Below are positions 15,139 to 15,310 of a stretch of 15,310 nt of DNA, piece after piece (position 1 is the first letter of the stretch; each line of letters opens with the position of its first letter). Source of the stretch: Methylococcaceae bacterium. GTDB taxonomy: Bacteria > Pseudomonadota > Gammaproteobacteria > Methylococcales > Methylomonadaceae. The position numbers and the translations under genes were made by a program. Under the pieces are notes generated by a model. That model searched no databases. It saw only the letters and a program-made list of their open reading frames with translations, and was not told the origin of the DNA. The stretch covers positions 1-15,310 of the forward strand of contig WTBX01000374.1 in NCBI GenBank assembly GCA_013138855.1, read 5' to 3'.

Positions 15139-15310
15139 TTAATTAAAGTTATTCAAAATCCCATCCAATTCATCCAAACTGGTATAAGAAATAACTAATT
15201 TCCCAGAACCATTATTTTTATGCTGAATAGCCACTTTAGCATTTAATTTATCAGTCAATTCTTGTTGTAAACGTAAGGTATCTTTATCAACTGACTTATT
15301 GTTTGATGCG
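15139..15310 (-). CDS. parB: Chromosome partitioning protein ParB, C-terminal end (partial)
   Basis: Only the last 56 residues and the TAA stop (15139-15141) lie in the window; the rest runs off the right edge. The translation contains TLRLQQELTDKLNAKVAIQH, then GSGKLVISYTSLDELDGIL, the signature of the ParB/Spo0J C-terminal dimerisation domain (commonly LGxKVxIxH...GKGKLxIxYxSLDELDxIL). ParB binds parS sites near the origin and with ParA segregates chromosomes. The N-terminal CTPase and helix-turn-helix domains cannot be checked here. In many gammaproteobacteria parAB lies near gidB/mnmG and the atp operon, close to oriC; here receptor genes follow instead. Plasmid-borne ParB proteins also exist, but this C-terminus looks chromosomal. 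The family call is from recalled motifs. Confidence 0.88.
   Translation of the reverse strand, partial: ASNNKSVDKDTLRLQQELTDKLNAKVAIQHKNNGSGKLVISYTSLDELDGILNNFN

Noticed and set aside
14857..15198. Plus-strand 113-codon open frame
   Set aside because: Antisense to the signal peptide and plug of the first receptor and to the parB end; no ribosome site or recognisable domain.

Overview
The window is about 15.3 kb of AT-rich bacterial chromosome, and protein similarity points to a gammaproteobacterium. The AT-rich, repeat-laden intergenic DNA, the Wsp-type signalling genes and the tandem TonB-dependent receptors would suit Methylococcales or Thiotrichales-like lineages. That placement is inference; nothing here fixes the genus. 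Translation starts are often TTG (cheB, wspR and the second receptor gene).

Layout. At the left edge is a short open frame (2-175) that may be the tail of an upstream gene, running into a MITE-like inverted repeat (97-260). A plus-strand gene follows (302-1759) for a DUF3999-type membrane-anchored periplasmic protein. It converges with the rest of the window, all of it on the minus strand, across a paired inverted repeat (1760-2029).

The centre (11104 down to 2045) is a six-gene chemosensory operon of the Wsp type (surface sensing, c-di-GMP output). In transcription order it encodes a WspR-like REC-GGDEF diguanylate cyclase, a CheR methyltransferase with C-terminal TPRs (WspC-like), a protein with two CheW domains, a methyl-accepting chemoreceptor with a dCache-like sensor, a hybrid CheA-REC kinase (WspE-like), and a CheB methylesterase (WspF-like). 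By analogy with Pseudomonas Wsp, the receptor, adaptor and kinase form a membrane array, CheR and CheB set its methylation, and the kinase phosphorylates the GGDEF regulator to make c-di-GMP. Three features differ from the textbook Wsp locus: the cyclase gene is first, the two separate CheW adaptors are replaced by one double-CheW protein, and the receptor has a large Cache-like periplasmic domain with no visible HAMP. A sigma70-like promoter candidate lies ahead of wspR. Two palindromic repeat elements sit inside the operon, at cheR/cheW and MCP/cheA, and fit tightly against start or stop codons.

The right part (11287-15116) holds two tandem, closely similar TonB-dependent outer-membrane receptors joined by a 4-nt TTGA stop/start overlap. 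They begin 22 nt after the C-terminus of ParB (15139-15310, cut by the window edge). In gammaproteobacteria parAB often lies near the replication origin, so this could be an origin-proximal region.
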